A DNA stretch of 50,147 nucleotides from positions 1-50,147 of the forward strand of contig MTMG01000008.1 in assembly GCA_002010075.1 (NCBI GenBank), in the 5' to 3' direction. The notes beneath the pieces are model-generated. The model ran no database searches. It was not told where the DNA came from and worked only from the letters and a program-made list of their open reading frames with translations. Positions 9,348 through 19,414 of this stretch are shown here, piece by piece. Every line of letters starts with the position of its first letter. Position 1 is the stretch's first letter. The position numbers and the translations under genes were made by a program. Origin of the DNA: Methanomicrobia archaeon JdFR-19. Its GTDB lineage: Archaea; Halobacteriota; Methanosarcinia; DSM-18856; Methermicoccaceae.

Positions 9348-10138
9348 GGATGAGGAGGAGAGGTAGGAAGGATTACTACTACAGAAAAGCGAAGAGAGAG
9401 GGATTTCGTTCGAGAGCTGCATACAAGCTTATCGAGATAGCTGAGCGATTCAGACTATTCAAAGGGAAGGAGAGTGTTGTTGATCTGGGAGCTGCTCCTG
9501 GAGGGTGGCTTCAGGTGGCAAGGGTACTGACAAGGGGAAAAGTTGTCGGTGTTGATATTCAGGAAATAGAGCCAATAGAGGGTGTGGAGATTGTGAAGGG
9601 AGATATAAGGAGAGAGGAGACGCTGGAAAAGGTGAGGGAGATCGTGGAGAGAGTGGATGTCGTTATGTGTGACGCGTCTCCGAACCTCTCTGGAGTGTGG
9701 AGCTATGACCACGCACGTTCAATCGAACTATCTGAACACGCACTCGAATTTGCTAAATCGATGTTGAGAGAAGGTGGAAGTTTTGTGTGCAAGGTTTTCC
9801 AAGGAGACATGTTCAATACTTTCGTTGAGAAGGTCAGAAGTCACTTCACTCACGTACACATATTCACACCAAAGGCGTCAAGAAAGGAGAGTGCAGAGGT
9901 GTATGTGATTGCCAAGGGGTTCTATCATCCCAAAGTTCTTCCAGGAGAAGAATATGATGTGAGGGTGGATGATGTGAGTGAAAGGGGAGAGGGTGTTGCA
10001 AGACTCGATGACTTTGTCGTGTTCATCAAGGGTGCGAAAAAAGGTGAGAGAGTAAGGTGTAGAATAACCAAGGTGAGGCAAAGGTATGCAGTTGCAAAGC
10101 TCATTCCGGATAAATGGGAGTGCCCTCGCTCTCAGTGA
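9344..10138 (+). CDS. rlmE: RlmE/FtsJ-family rRNA 2'-O-methyltransferase with C-terminal TRAM domain
   Basis: Methylates the ribose of 23S rRNA in the peptidyl-transferase region. Residues 1-195 form the FtsJ/RrmJ fold: RSRAAYKL, the SAM loop [24 protein letters not shown] and VCKVFQGD give the K-D-K-E catalytic set. A TRAM RNA-binding domain follows (about 200-260: [21 protein letters not shown]). This fusion is known in methanogens and haloarchaea. The ATG overlaps the cofD stop. The 3' end overlaps convergent ilvE by 38 bases. The stop is TGA. Confidence 0.93.
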   Translation: MRMRRRGRKDYYYRKAKREGFRSRAAYKLIEIAERFRLFKGKESVVDLGAAPGGWLQVARVLTRGKVVGVDIQEIEPIEGVEIVKGDIRREETLEKVREIVERVDVVMCDASPNLSGVWSYDHARSIELSEHALEFAKSMLREGGSFVCKVFQGDMFNTFVEKVRSHFTHVHIFTPKASRKESAEVYVIAKGFYHPKVLPGEEYDVRVDDVSERGEGVARLDDFVVFIKGAKKGERVRCRITKVRQRYAVAKLIPDKWECPRSQ

Positions 10139-10988
10139 CCTTTCTGAATTCTTCCATGAGTTTTTTCGTTATTCTCCCTGGTTTCCCATCCCCGATTATC
10201 CTGCCATCTATCTTCACAATAGGTGCTATTTCGGCTGCGGTTCCTGTAACAAAGACCTCGTCCGCTGTGTAGAGGTCGAAAAGTCCGAGCTGGGCCTCGT
10301 ACAACGGTATATTCAGTCTATGAACAATTTCGATTGCAACCTCTCTTGTTATCCCCCTTAGATTGTTGAGAGTTGGAGGGGTGATTATCTTTCCCCTTTT
10401 CACGATGAATATGTTGTCTCCAGAGCCTTCGGAGATGTTTCCTCTGACATCAAGAAAAATCGCCTCATCTCCTCCCTTCACATTCGCTTCTATCTTTGCA
10501 AGCACGTTGTTCAGATAGTTGAGAGACTTTATGTTCGGTGGTAAAGACTCAGGAGGATTCCTTCTTATGCACACGGTAATCGCACTCAATCCTTTCTCGT
10601 AAAGGTCTCCATACATCGCTCCCCACTGCTGTGTTATCACTATGACAGTTGGATTCGAACATTTTCTCGGGTCAAGACCAAGGTCTCCGATGCCTCTTGT
10701 GACTATGGGACGTATGTATGCATCTTTAAGTCCATTCCTTCTCAGGGTCTCGAGTATTACCTCCTTCATTTCTTCCTTTGTGAGGGGGATTTCAAGAGAT
10801 ATTGCCTTCGCAGAATCATAGAGTCGGTCTATGTGCTCATACAGTCTGAACACCCTTCCGTTGTACGCCCTTATGCCCTCAAACACACCATCCCCATACA
10901 AAAACCCATGGTCGTAAATCGATATGCTCGCTTCTTCTTTTGGTACGAATTTTCCATTGATGTAAACAAGCTCACTCAACACAGACAC
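10101..10988 (-). CDS. ilvE: Branched-chain amino acid aminotransferase
   Basis: PLP-dependent fold-type IV aminotransferase for Leu/Ile/Val synthesis, 295 residues. It begins [21 protein letters not shown], then [14 protein letters not shown], and has the PLP lysine in [24 protein letters not shown] and TGTAAEI. These are the standard blocks. The gene lies 5 bases after pycB, on the same strand, linking pyruvate metabolism and branched-chain synthesis. The stop is TGA. Confidence 0.94.
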   Translation of the reverse strand: MSVLSELVYINGKFVPKEEASISIYDHGFLYGDGVFEGIRAYNGRVFRLYEHIDRLYDSAKAISLEIPLTKEEMKEVILETLRRNGLKDAYIRPIVTRGIGDLGLDPRKCSNPTVIVITQQWGAMYGDLYEKGLSAITVCIRRNPPESLPPNIKSLNYLNNVLAKIEANVKGGDEAIFLDVRGNISEGSGDNIFIVKRGKIITPPTLNNLRGITREVAIEIVHRLNIPLYEAQLGLFDLYTADEVFVTGTAAEIAPIVKIDGRIIGDGKPGRITKKLMEEFRKVTESEGTPIYPE

Positions 10989-10993
10989 CCCTT

Positions 10994-12688
10994 TTATTCA
11001 ATAATCATCATTACATCACCTGGATTTACAACATCTCCTTCCGAGACCATCAGTTTCTTCACAACACCGCTTCTCGGGGCAACCACATCGTTCTCCATCT
11101 TCATAGCTTCTATCACTGCCACCACATCTCCCTCCAAAACATTATCTCCCTCCTTCACCTTCACCCTCAGCACAGTTCCTTTCATCGAAGCGATCACACC
11201 ACCCTCCACAATCTCTTGTGTTTTTACTTCCATTCCCAGAGGTTCTACTTTCACGATATAAACATCGTTGTCAACCTCCACTCTGTACTCCATCGGGCCT
11301 ATGTATGAAGGAGAGGAGACAGCTTCTTTGGGAGGTTCGAGAGGTTCTTCCTTCAGATTGCCTTTTAAGAAATCGACAGCTATCTGAGGATACAGTGCAT
11401 ATGACAAAATATCCTCTTCCTTGCTCACTATACCGAGTTCTTCAGCCTCCTTTCTCACTTTTTCGTACTCTGGTTCGAGTAAGTCTGCTGGTCTGCACGT
11501 AATCGGCATATCGTCTCCAACAATGTGCTTCATCACCACCGGGTCTATGGGTGCAGGTGGCTTTCCATAGTAACCAAGTACGTAATTCCTAACCTCTTTT
11601 GTGACGTTTTTGTACCTCTTTCCCATCAAAACATTCAGCACAGCCTGAGTCCCCACTATCTGACTGGTTGGTGTTACTAGTGGGGGATACCCCAAATCCT
11701 TTCTCACCTTCGGCACTTCCCTCAAGACTTCCTCGAACTTTTTAAGAGCGTTCTGCTCCTTCAACTGAGAGACAAGATTGGATAACATACCTCCCGGAAG
11801 TTGATACACAAGCACATCCACATCCACCCTCTCAGATATGGGAGACATCACTGAACTGTATTTCTCTCTGATTTCTCGGAAGTACTTTGCAATTTTTGCA
11901 AGTAGATTTAGGTCAAGTCCGGTGTCGTAGGGGGTTCCTTTCAATGCTGCAACCAAACTTTCGGTGGGAGGGTGCGAGGCTCCTCCACTCAGTGGGGATA
12001 TGGCTGTATCGAGGATATCTACGCCTGCCTCACACGCAGCATAATGGGACATGGGTGCCATCCCACTCGTCGAGTGGGAGTGCAAGCACACTGGCACATC
12101 GAACTCTCTCTTGAAAGCTCTCACAAGTTCGTATGCATCCTTGGGAGAGATAAGACCAGCCATGTCTTTTATGCAGAGTGAATCACACCCAAGAGCGACC
12201 AGCTCTTCAGCCATTTTCAGATACGATTCGAGTGTATGGACTGGAGATATCGTATAACATATCGCTCCCTGAACATGTGCGTCCATCCTCTTTGCTGTCT
12301 TTATAGATAAGACGAGATTCCTTACATCATTCAATGCATCGAATATTCTGAACACATCAACACCGTTCTTTGCGGACAGCTCAACGAATTTTTCAACTAT
12401 GTCATCTGGATAGTGTCTGTATCCTACAAGATTCTGTCCTCTCAGAAGCATCTGGATCGGTGTTTCTGTTATGTGTTTCTTGAGTGTGCGAAGCCTCTCC
12501 CATGGGTCCTCATTCAGGTATCTCATACATGCATCGAATGTTGCACCTCCCCAAGCCTCTATAGAAAAATAGCCAACGCTGTCAAGGTCCTCTGCAATTG
12601 GAAGCATATCCCTCGTCCTCATCCTCGTTGCCATGAGGGACTGGTGTGCATCTCTTAACGCTACTTCGGTCAATCTAACCCTTGACAA
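10994..12688 (-). CDS. pycB: Pyruvate carboxylase subunit B (carboxyltransferase plus biotin carrier)
   Basis: Carboxylates pyruvate to oxaloacetate with the biotin carboxylase subunit PycA, which is not in the window; the oxaloacetate decarboxylase alpha subunit is the closest alternative. The carboxyltransferase TIM barrel begins [14 protein letters not shown] and includes [13 protein letters not shown] and the catalytic Lys in CIKDMAGL; the conserved PycB middle region follows, and the C-terminal biotinyl domain has EAMKMEN with the biotinylated Lys about 35 residues from the end. The start is a TTG at 12688, chosen because the family begins close to this point and a TATA-like element lies at 12721-12737; another TTG is at 12721. 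The stop is TAA. Confidence 0.9.
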   Translation of the reverse strand: MSRVRLTEVALRDAHQSLMATRMRTRDMLPIAEDLDSVGYFSIEAWGGATFDACMRYLNEDPWERLRTLKKHITETPIQMLLRGQNLVGYRHYPDDIVEKFVELSAKNGVDVFRIFDALNDVRNLVLSIKTAKRMDAHVQGAICYTISPVHTLESYLKMAEELVALGCDSLCIKDMAGLISPKDAYELVRAFKREFDVPVCLHSHSTSGMAPMSHYAACEAGVDILDTAISPLSGGASHPPTESLVAALKGTPYDTGLDLNLLAKIAKYFREIREKYSSVMSPISERVDVDVLVYQLPGGMLSNLVSQLKEQNALKKFEEVLREVPKVRKDLGYPPLVTPTSQIVGTQAVLNVLMGKRYKNVTKEVRNYVLGYYGKPPAPIDPVVMKHIVGDDMPITCRPADLLEPEYEKVRKEAEELGIVSKEEDILSYALYPQIAVDFLKGNLKEEPLEPPKEAVSSPSYIGPMEYRVEVDNDVYIVKVEPLGMEVKTQEIVEGGVIASMKGTVLRVKVKEGDNVLEGDVVAVIEAMKMENDVVAPRSGVVKKLMVSEGDVVNPGDVMMIIE

Positions 12689-12720
12689 GTGGAAACCCCC
12701 GATGGAGGTAGATTTACGCA

Positions 12721-12740
12721 ATATTTAAAATATTTTATTA
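12721..12740. promoter_or_regulatory. Shared AT-rich promoter between pycB and the Nfo-like gene
   Basis: The sequence ATATTTAAAATATTTTATTA contains TATA-like runs on both strands. It lies about 30 bases upstream of the likely pycB start (12688) and about 15-30 bases upstream of the GTG at 12754, so it may serve both divergent genes. Confidence 0.45.
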
Positions 12741-12753
12741 ATTAATCAAATGT

Positions 12754-13584
12754 GTGGAAAAACTTGTTTTTGGTACTGCTGGCATACCCTTATGCGTAAA
12801 GAACAGAGATGCTGAAGAAGGGATAAGGGAAGTTGTAAAACTTGGATTAGGGGCTATGGAGCTTGAGTTTGTGAGAGGGGTGAAGATGGGGGTGGCGAAG
12901 GCGAAGTCTGTTAGAAATGTTGCCAAGAAACTTGGTGTGGTTCTCACAGCACATGGACCTTACTACATAAATCTGAATTCGAAAGAGGGGGAGAAAAGGA
13001 GAGCAAGCATAAAAAGAATTCTTGATACCGCAAGAGTTGGATGGATGTGTGGGGCGTTCAGCATCACCTTCCATCCCGCATACTACCACAATGACCCTCC
13101 GGAAAAGGTTTATGAGGTTGTGAAGTCTGCTCTATCTGAGATTGTTGAGACACTATCTTCAGAAGGAAACAAAGTATGGGTCAGACCAGAAACTACCGGC
13201 AAGAAAACCCAGTTCGGCACACTTGAAGAGATCATACGTCTGTCTGAGGAGCTTGAACAGGTTCTTCCATGTGTCGATTTCTCTCATCTCCACGCACGCA
13301 CTGGCAAATACAACACATATGATGAGTTTTCCTATATCTTGGAGAGCATAGAAAACCTGTTGGGAAGAGATGCACTTGAACAGATGCACTCTCATGTTCA
13401 GGGAATTGAATATGGTGAGAAGGGAGAGATAAACCACTTGAATCTCCAGGAGTCTGATTTCAACTATGTCGAATTGCTCAAAGCAATGGTTGATTTTGAT
13501 GTGAAAGGAGTGGTGATATGCGAGAGCCCAAATATTGAAGAGGATGCTCTTCTTCTGCAAAAAACATACAATTCATTAATATGA
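12754..13584 (+). CDS. Endonuclease IV-like (AP endonuclease family 2) TIM-barrel protein
   Basis: 276 residues with the xylose-isomerase-like TIM-barrel pattern and the metal ligands of the endonuclease IV family: AHGPYYI, TFHPAYY, a Glu in RPETTGK, CVDFSHLHAR, the QMHSHVQG histidine pair and a final Glu in ICESPN. It probably nicks DNA 5' of abasic sites, though archaeal members of this branch are not all proven AP endonucleases. The start is GTG. The 3' end overlaps the convergent small membrane gene by 9 bases. The stop is TGA. Confidence 0.82.
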   Translation: MEKLVFGTAGIPLCVKNRDAEEGIREVVKLGLGAMELEFVRGVKMGVAKAKSVRNVAKKLGVVLTAHGPYYINLNSKEGEKRRASIKRILDTARVGWMCGAFSITFHPAYYHNDPPEKVYEVVKSALSEIVETLSSEGNKVWVRPETTGKKTQFGTLEEIIRLSEELEQVLPCVDFSHLHARTGKYNTYDEFSYILESIENLLGRDALEQMHSHVQGIEYGEKGEINHLNLQESDFNYVELLKAMVDFDVKGVVICESPNIEEDALLLQKTYNSLI

Positions 13585-13779
13585 GTACTTTTCCATAATC
13601 TTCTTTCTGCGTCTATACTCGTAGATGATGAAGCCAATGATGAATGAGATTGCTCCTGCACTTAGGCTTATCAGGGCAGCTGTCTTTCCCAAGTATGTGT
13701 AGGCAAATATCGCTATGAGTGTCCCACTTGTCATCGCAACAGGTAGCAAAAGTGCCAATATTTTCATCTCCTTACTCAT
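13576..13779 (-). CDS. Small two-helix membrane protein of unknown function
   Basis: 67 residues with two hydrophobic segments (about 7-30 and 33-52, ending FIIGFIIYEY) and a basic tail RRRKKIMEKYSY, which predicts a cytoplasmic C-terminus. I do not recognise the family. Its ATG overlaps the cobQ stop by 8 bases; an internal ATG at 13767 is also possible. The arrangement suggests coupling to cobQ. The stop is TAA. Confidence 0.6.
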   Translation of the reverse strand: MSKEMKILALLLPVAMTSGTLIAIFAYTYLGKTAALISLSAGAISFIIGFIIYEYRRRKKIMEKYSY

Positions 13780-15226
13780 TCAAATCACACCATCCGAGTA
13801 TCTTATTCACATCAACATGAGTTGATACGAGTTTCGCAAGCTCCTCATATGGATCGTAGTGGGTGTTCTGAACATTTATTTCTATCTTTAAGCCCTTTCT
13901 TTCTGCCAGAAACTCTATCAAAGCTCTACGGATACATTCATTATCGAACAAGCCATGCAGATACGTCCCAAAAACAAGACCGTCCTCGTTTTCTGTACCG
14001 TCATCACCAAACGCCTGCCTTTGTGTTGCCCCCTTTTGTGTATGTGTCTTCCCCATATGTATCTCGTATCCTCTGACCTTTTCGTTCTTTATTCTCCCAA
14101 GGATTGCTCCCCTGCCAGTCACCCTCTTCTCTGTCTGGACTGTTGTCTTCTCGTACTTTTCAAAGGTCGTGGTTATGTCAAGAAGGCCCAGTCCTTTATA
14201 AACCCCAGGCTTCTCCTCAACCCCAGAGTCTATGATTTGTTTTCCGAGCATCTGATATCCTCCACATATACCAATGACAGGGATTCCCTTCCTATACGCT
14301 TCGACTATCTGCTTAGCCATTCCACTCTTTTTAAGCTCTTCAAGATCTCCAACTGTGTTCTTTGTTCCAGGTAATACTATCAAATCAGGTTCTCCAAGCG
14401 ATGAAGTGAGAGGTACATAACGAACATTTACGAGTCCTTCAAGAGGTTCGAAATCAGTGAAGTTTGATATTCTTGGAAGCCTTATCACAGCAACATCTAT
14501 GGGATACTTTCCCCGAGTCTTTTTGTCATCGAGTGAGACCGAATCCTCGGAGGGTATTCTTATGTCTGTGTAAGGTATCACACCCAAACAAGGTATGCCC
14601 ATCATCTCCTCAAGCATTTCTGGGCCATTGCCAAGAAGTTTTGGGTCTCCTCTGAGCTTGTTGATGACAAAACCCTTCACAAGATTTCTCACGTCCTCGG
14701 GAAGAAGTTTCCATGTTCCATATATGCTCGCAAACACCCCTCCCCTCTCGATATCCCCCACTATTATCAAATGTGGTTTAAGGAGTCTTGCAATCATTAT
14801 GTTCGCTATGTCTCTTGAGTACAGATTTATCTCAGCAGCTCCACCAACTCCTTCTATGATCATGAGCTCGTGATTCGATAACCTTCTCACAGATTCTATC
14901 ACACAATCGAGTATCTCTCTCGTCCCGATGAGTCCTCCTGCCTCACAATCAGCATACGGCTTCCCGTGAACAATCACTTGAGACATCATATTTCCCTTCG
15001 GCTTCAAAAGAATGGGATTCATATGAACTGATGGCTCAAGTCTTGCTGCCCGTGCCTGAATTGCCTGTGCAATTCCCATCTCACCTCCCTCATCTGTCAC
15101 CCATGAATTGAGACTCATGTTCTGTGCCTTGAATGGCACGACATCTATTCCCATGTTTGAGAAAATTCTGCAAAGTGCGGTAACGAGCGTACTCTTTCCG
15201 GCATAAGAGGAGCATCCAACCACCAT
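13772..15226 (-). CDS. cobQ: Cobyric acid synthase
   Basis: Glutamine-dependent amidation of adenosylcobyrinate a,c-diamide in cobalamin synthesis, relevant to corrinoid methyl transfer. The N-terminal P-loop-type domain starts VVGCSSYAGKSTLVTALCRIF and continues PFKAQNMSLNSWV; the class I glutamine amidotransferase domain has GICGGYQMLG (nucleophile Cys) and a His in FGTYLHGLFDN. The ATG at 15226 is chosen because a strong GAGGAGG lies 4 bases upstream; an earlier in-frame codon at 15310 would add 28 unconserved residues and overlap the helicase. Length 484. The stop is TAA. Confidence 0.93.
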   Translation of the reverse strand: MVVGCSSYAGKSTLVTALCRIFSNMGIDVVPFKAQNMSLNSWVTDEGGEMGIAQAIQARAARLEPSVHMNPILLKPKGNMMSQVIVHGKPYADCEAGGLIGTREILDCVIESVRRLSNHELMIIEGVGGAAEINLYSRDIANIMIARLLKPHLIIVGDIERGGVFASIYGTWKLLPEDVRNLVKGFVINKLRGDPKLLGNGPEMLEEMMGIPCLGVIPYTDIRIPSEDSVSLDDKKTRGKYPIDVAVIRLPRISNFTDFEPLEGLVNVRYVPLTSSLGEPDLIVLPGTKNTVGDLEELKKSGMAKQIVEAYRKGIPVIGICGGYQMLGKQIIDSGVEEKPGVYKGLGLLDITTTFEKYEKTTVQTEKRVTGRGAILGRIKNEKVRGYEIHMGKTHTQKGATQRQAFGDDGTENEDGLVFGTYLHGLFDNECIRRALIEFLAERKGLKIEINVQNTHYDPYEELAKLVSTHVDVNKILGWCDLNE

Positions 15227-15281
15227 TAACCTCCTCTGTGTGGTTTCAGGAACCTGTAGATTCTCATAATTTAAGTGGCTC

Positions 15282-17012
15282 TCAGAGTTTAGGATGTCTT
15301 CTCTGCTCATCCATTTCCTCCTTTTCCCATCTATTCATCCACTCTCTCACAATTCCCATGTCCCTGCCACCCACAACAACCATCTCGTCCCTTATCCATT
15401 CAGGAAGATGCTCAACCACACCCTTCATTCGAAATCTTGCATCACAAAGCAGGATGACCCCTCTATCCCTCTCATCCCTTATCAGCCTGCCAATTGCTTG
15501 AAGTGCTTTGTTCAGAGCGGGAAGTGTGTATGCTATGAACTCTCCCTTCTTCCCATACTTATCTGAGAACTATTCATTTATGCATCTTTGCATCTTGGTG
15601 TATGCAGAGAAGGGTAGTCCAACGACGCACACTCCCTTCAGAATTCCTCTCGGGTAGTCCACTCCCTCAGACAGCTTTCCTCCACACACCCCTATCAACA
15701 CACTGTTATTGGAATGTATGAACTCTCTCAAGAGCTTTGGAACCTCTCTCGCATCCTTTGGCTCGATGAACACTCTTTTCCCAAACCCCTCACAAAAGTC
15801 GGCATAATCCTCCAGCATCTCATAAGATGTGAAGTAAATCGCAACATTTCCCTCTATGCCTTCTATCATCCCTTCAAGATGAGCTTTTATTTCTTCTATA
15901 TTCTGTCTTTTACGCCTTTTGGATGAGTGGGTGGTTGCATTCTTCGATACTAGCACGAGTCGGTTCTCTCTGGGGAACGGATTCGGTAGAGATAACTTAT
16001 CCGCCCTCTTCCCACCAAAGTAGTAGAGTTCGTATGCATCCAGTGGATAGAACGTTCCAGACAACATAATCGTGACACTCACACTATCCACCAACTTCGT
16101 AAGGTGTGGGCTTGGGTCTATTTCGCCAACCCATATACCTGACTCTGTACTTACTATGCTGTGTGAGTGGAGGAGTTTGAGAAACTTTTTCATCTTCCTT
16201 TCGTCACTTTCAGCTTTCTCCACTACCTTGTCTATATCAATTCTCTTCAGAAGCTCGTCTGAAGACGTTATCCCCTTCACATCCTCTGGTATCCAATCCC
16301 TTGTCTCCTCATCTGAAAAATGGACACTGTTTATCGAAGAAATCGCATTTCCAATGTTGTGTGCTTCATCCACAACCAGAATTGTCTCCCGAAGATCAAT
16401 ATCAAGCCATTCAAACACAATATCTCTCAACTCCTCATCAAAAACATGGTTGTAGTTCAGCAATATCACATCTGCATCTCTCGATGCTATCCTCATAACC
16501 TCGTATGGACATGTGCGGGAGCACATCTCCTTTAATCTGTCCGGGCTTGGAATGTCTCTGATTAGTTTGAAGGCATCGAGTAGAGCATCCTCAGAAGGCC
16601 TCCTTCCTCTCCTTGAAGCAGTGTAGTACGGGCATGTTTCTCCCTCATGCTCTTTCCCATACAAAACCCTCAGATACTCACACGCAGAATAACTCTTATC
16701 GAGCTTGCACATCTTCTCCCTACCCACAAGATACGACACTTTCACATTCTTCCCCTTCTCTCTTATTCTCCTTATCTCCTCCAGATACACTTCTATCTGA
16801 CTTACAGTTCTCAGAACAACAACCACCTTCCTCGTTCCTCTTTCGCACAGGACTGCAGATATGCAACTCGTTTTTCCTACTCCTGTCGGGGCATTTATCA
16901 TAAGGACGGGGCTCTGGATGGACTTGGTAGAAACAGCCTCTTTTACTGCCTCGAGCATCTCCCGCTGGTATGGTCTGAAATGTTCATAGGGAAACCAATC
17001 CTCAAGTTTCAT
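15282..17012 (-). CDS. XPD/DinG-type iron-sulfur DNA helicase with one in-frame TAG (codon 481)
   Basis: Superfamily 2 helicase of 576 residues when the TAG at 15570-15572 is read as sense. Motif I APTGVGKT is at 41-48, a cluster of cysteines (102, 111, 127, 164, 168) fits the XPD-type iron-sulfur domain, and DEAH is at 215-218. The part before the TAG ends just after LPFSAYTKMQ; the part after it reads FSDKYGKKGEFIAY and then helicase motif VI QAIGRLIRDERDRG (from 505) and LLCDARF, which is indispensable for ATP hydrolysis. The same frame runs on to a TGA at 15282. The start at 17012 (MKLEDWFPYEHFRPYQREM) fits the family; an upstream in-frame codon would cross the divergent lipoprotein start. 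Function: probably nucleotide excision or general DNA repair. Confidence 0.9.
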
Positions 17013-17051
17013 ATCACAACCATTATATCCTCTTCCAATGATTAAAAAAGT

Positions 17052-17612
17052 ATGAGGCGTCTGATAGTCGCTGTGATACTGGTGGTATTCCTTGGTCTCG
17101 GGTGTGTGCAATCTGGCAATGAGGTTGGGACTGGCCTTGAATCCAAGCTACCATCTGAGAACTTGCCTGAAAACCTTGAACTGGTTGCAGTACTTACATC
17201 AGAAACGAGTCCGAGCTCCCTTGATGATGTTATGCCTTTGATTGATGGGAGCAGAAGTGTGAATCCCAAGAAAGTCGATGTTGTGAGTGCTGTTGAAGGT
17301 GTGTACAGTTATGGTGGTGCATACGATGTGGTTGTGTATGTGGTGGAGATGAAAAGCTCCATGGATGCGACAGCTGGCTACTTGAACTTCCTAAATCTCA
17401 CAAGATTTCAGGGAGGGTTACCAAACGAGATCGACAGATATACGATATGGCTGGCAGATGACAAACAAATCACTGAGGTGAGAGATATCTCGCCTTCACA
17501 TAGGATAAGATTCATCTACATCTGGAAAGAGGACAACTTACTTTTCATTATAATGGGAAACAGCAACCGTGAGCAGATGAGAGAGCTTGCATTACAGATT
17601 TTACAGACTTGA
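17052..17612 (+). CDS. Predicted lipoprotein of unknown function
   Basis: 186 residues starting with a signal peptide (RRLIVAVILVVFLGLGC) whose lipobox LGLGC predicts cleavage before Cys18 and lipid anchoring on the outer face of the membrane. The remainder has no domain I recognise; it is acidic and looks like a globular alpha/beta module. It is divergent from the helicase (39-base gap) and lies just upstream of the THEP1 gene. The stop is TGA. Confidence 0.75.
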   Translation: MRRLIVAVILVVFLGLGCVQSGNEVGTGLESKLPSENLPENLELVAVLTSETSPSSLDDVMPLIDGSRSVNPKKVDVVSAVEGVYSYGGAYDVVVYVVEMKSSMDATAGYLNFLNLTRFQGGLPNEIDRYTIWLADDKQITEVRDISPSHRIRFIYIWKEDNLLFIIMGNSNREQMRELALQILQT

Positions 17613-17614
17613 AC

Positions 17615-18133
17615 ATGCACAACAAAAAAATATTCCTCACAGGACCGCCAAAATGTGGCAAATCAACAGTTGTTTAGAGAGTGGTGGATACGCTTTAGGG
17701 AATGGAGTGGAGGGTGTGTGGATTCATCAGTCCAGAAATTAGAGACAATGGGAGAGTGGGTTTCAGTCTGATATCGATTCATGACGGTTGGAAGGGTGTG
17801 CTTGCAAACGTGAAGACATCAAGTATAGAACCATCAGAGGCAAAGTTGGGTAAGTACGTTGTGAATGTGAGAGATATTGAAGAGTGTGTTGGAAGGGTTG
17901 TTGCATCGCTGGATGAGTGTGATTTGCTGGTGGTGGATGAGATAGGAAAAATGGAAATGTTATCTAAGAAGTTCAGGGACTTTGTTGAAGATGTTGTGAT
18001 AGAGGGGGATATAGATGTTTTTGCAACTGTTCATAGGTCTCTGGTGAATAAATTTGACATGGGTATCATGATTAGAGTTGATGAGGTTGAGAGAGTGGTG
18101 AGAGAGGTCATATCTCTTTTGATGTCTGAGTGA
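17615..18133 (+). CDS. THEP1-type nucleoside-triphosphatase with two in-frame TAGs (codons 21 and 28)
   Basis: P-loop NTPase/nucleotide kinase of the archaeal THEP1 family (cancer-related NTPase homologue), 172 residues. The Walker A loop GPPKCGKST is at 10-18, before both TAGs (17675-17677 and 17696-17698); after them come GMEWRVCGFISPEIRDNGRVGF, the conserved family block, and the Walker B region LLVVDEIGKMEM. In homologues a basic helix (roughly LVKKVIEELKK) joins the P-loop to the FYTPE-type block, and both TAGs fall in that helix. A standard-code call would start at 17702 and have no Walker A, giving a dead enzyme. The gene starts 2 bases after the lipoprotein stop. The final stop is TGA. 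Confidence 0.88.
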
Positions 18134-18195
18134 TTCGGCCCTCATCCACAGACTTCTCGAAGGTTTGAAATACTTCGCTGTCTCAACTCTGCCTG

Positions 18196-19401
18196 ATGAT
18201 TGTGAACTGTGATTTGCATATACACTCCAAGTACTCGGGAGCGACTTCGCAGTTTATGGAGTTTGAAAAGATAGCAAGAGAGGCAAAGAAGAAAGGAATA
18301 CAACTGATGGGTAGTGGGGACTGTCTGCATCCAGAATGGCTGAAAGAGGCAAAAGAGTATCACGAAGATGATGGTGTTTTTATTGTCGGAGCCACATACT
18401 TCATACTCACAGTTGAGGTTGAGGATAAACACAGAGTCCATCATATGCTCATAGTCCCAGATTTTTCTAAAGCAGAGGAATTGTACGAGAGGTTCTATCA
18501 CTTCTCGAATGACATAGACTCTGATGGAAGGCCAAAACTTATTTTGAGCGGGGAGGAGATAGCTGAGATTGCACTGGAGGCAGAGTGTTTGATAGGGCCT
18601 TGTCATGCATTTACGCCTTGGACATCCATGTACGCATATTTTGACTCCATCTATGACTGTTATGGTTCTATGACAAAGAACGTGAGTTTTCTTGAGCTTG
18701 GTTTGAGTGCGGACTCTGATTATGGAGATATGTTGTCTGAACTCCACGACATAACGTTTCTCACAAATTCTGATGCGCACTCTCCTTGGCTTGACAAACT
18801 TGCAAGGGAGTTCAACAGATTCGAACTTGAAGACATTTCGTTTGAGGAGTTGAAGATGGGGATTCTCAGAAAGAAAGGAAGAAAATCTGTTTTGAATGTT
18901 GGTTTCTTCCCAGAAGAGGGAAAATACAACGAGAGTGCATGTATCAGATGCTATGCTCACTATACTCTGGAAGAGGCAATTGCAAGGAAATGGAGATGTG
19001 AATGTGGTGGTGTTATAAAGAAGGGAGTCAAAGATAGGGTGAGAGAGCTTGCAGACCTTGACAAACCAATCCACCCTCCACACAGACCTCCTTATCTGCA
19101 CATAGTACCTCTTGCAGAGGTGATTCGGCTCGCTTTCAATCAGAGTGGCACCCACACAAAATCGGTGAGAGAGGAATGGAACAAATTGATAACCCACTTT
19201 GGCTCTGAGATTGCAGTATTGATAGATGAGCCTCTGAACAAAGTAGAAGAGGTTGCAGATGAAAGAGTTACAAGAGCAATCAAATTCTTCAGAAAAGGAG
19301 AACTAATAATAGAACCGGGTGGTGGTGGAAAGTATGGGGTGGTGAAACTTCCCAACAACCCTCAGAACTCTGCACAGAGTTCTGTGTTCGATTTTGATTG
19401 A
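18196..19401 (+). CDS. Endonuclease Q (PHP-domain DNA repair nuclease)
   Basis: PHP-family nuclease that cuts 5' of deaminated bases and abasic sites in DNA. The metal site CDLHIHSKYSG opens the protein; GSGDCLHP, CHAFTPW and NSDAHSPW supply further ligands. A four-cysteine zinc motif (CIRCY and CECGG, about residues 249-275) and the basic segment DKPIHPPHRPPYLH are typical of EndoQ. Length 401. The TGA overlaps the start region of the DUF2240 gene. A long ORF on the opposite strand here is a shadow. Confidence 0.9.
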   Translation: MIVNCDLHIHSKYSGATSQFMEFEKIAREAKKKGIQLMGSGDCLHPEWLKEAKEYHEDDGVFIVGATYFILTVEVEDKHRVHHMLIVPDFSKAEELYERFYHFSNDIDSDGRPKLILSGEEIAEIALEAECLIGPCHAFTPWTSMYAYFDSIYDCYGSMTKNVSFLELGLSADSDYGDMLSELHDITFLTNSDAHSPWLDKLAREFNRFELEDISFEELKMGILRKKGRKSVLNVGFFPEEGKYNESACIRCYAHYTLEEAIARKWRCECGGVIKKGVKDRVRELADLDKPIHPPHRPPYLHIVPLAEVIRLAFNQSGTHTKSVREEWNKLITHFGSEIAVLIDEPLNKVEEVADERVTRAIKFFRKGELIIEPGGGGKYGVVKLPNNPQNSAQSSVFDFD

Positions 19402-19414
19402 ATGGGGTGGTTTA

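Noticed and set aside
18142-19197. 351-residue open frame on the minus strand
   Set aside because: It is the shadow of EndoQ, has unusual composition (Cys/Ser/Phe rich) and shows no conserved motif.
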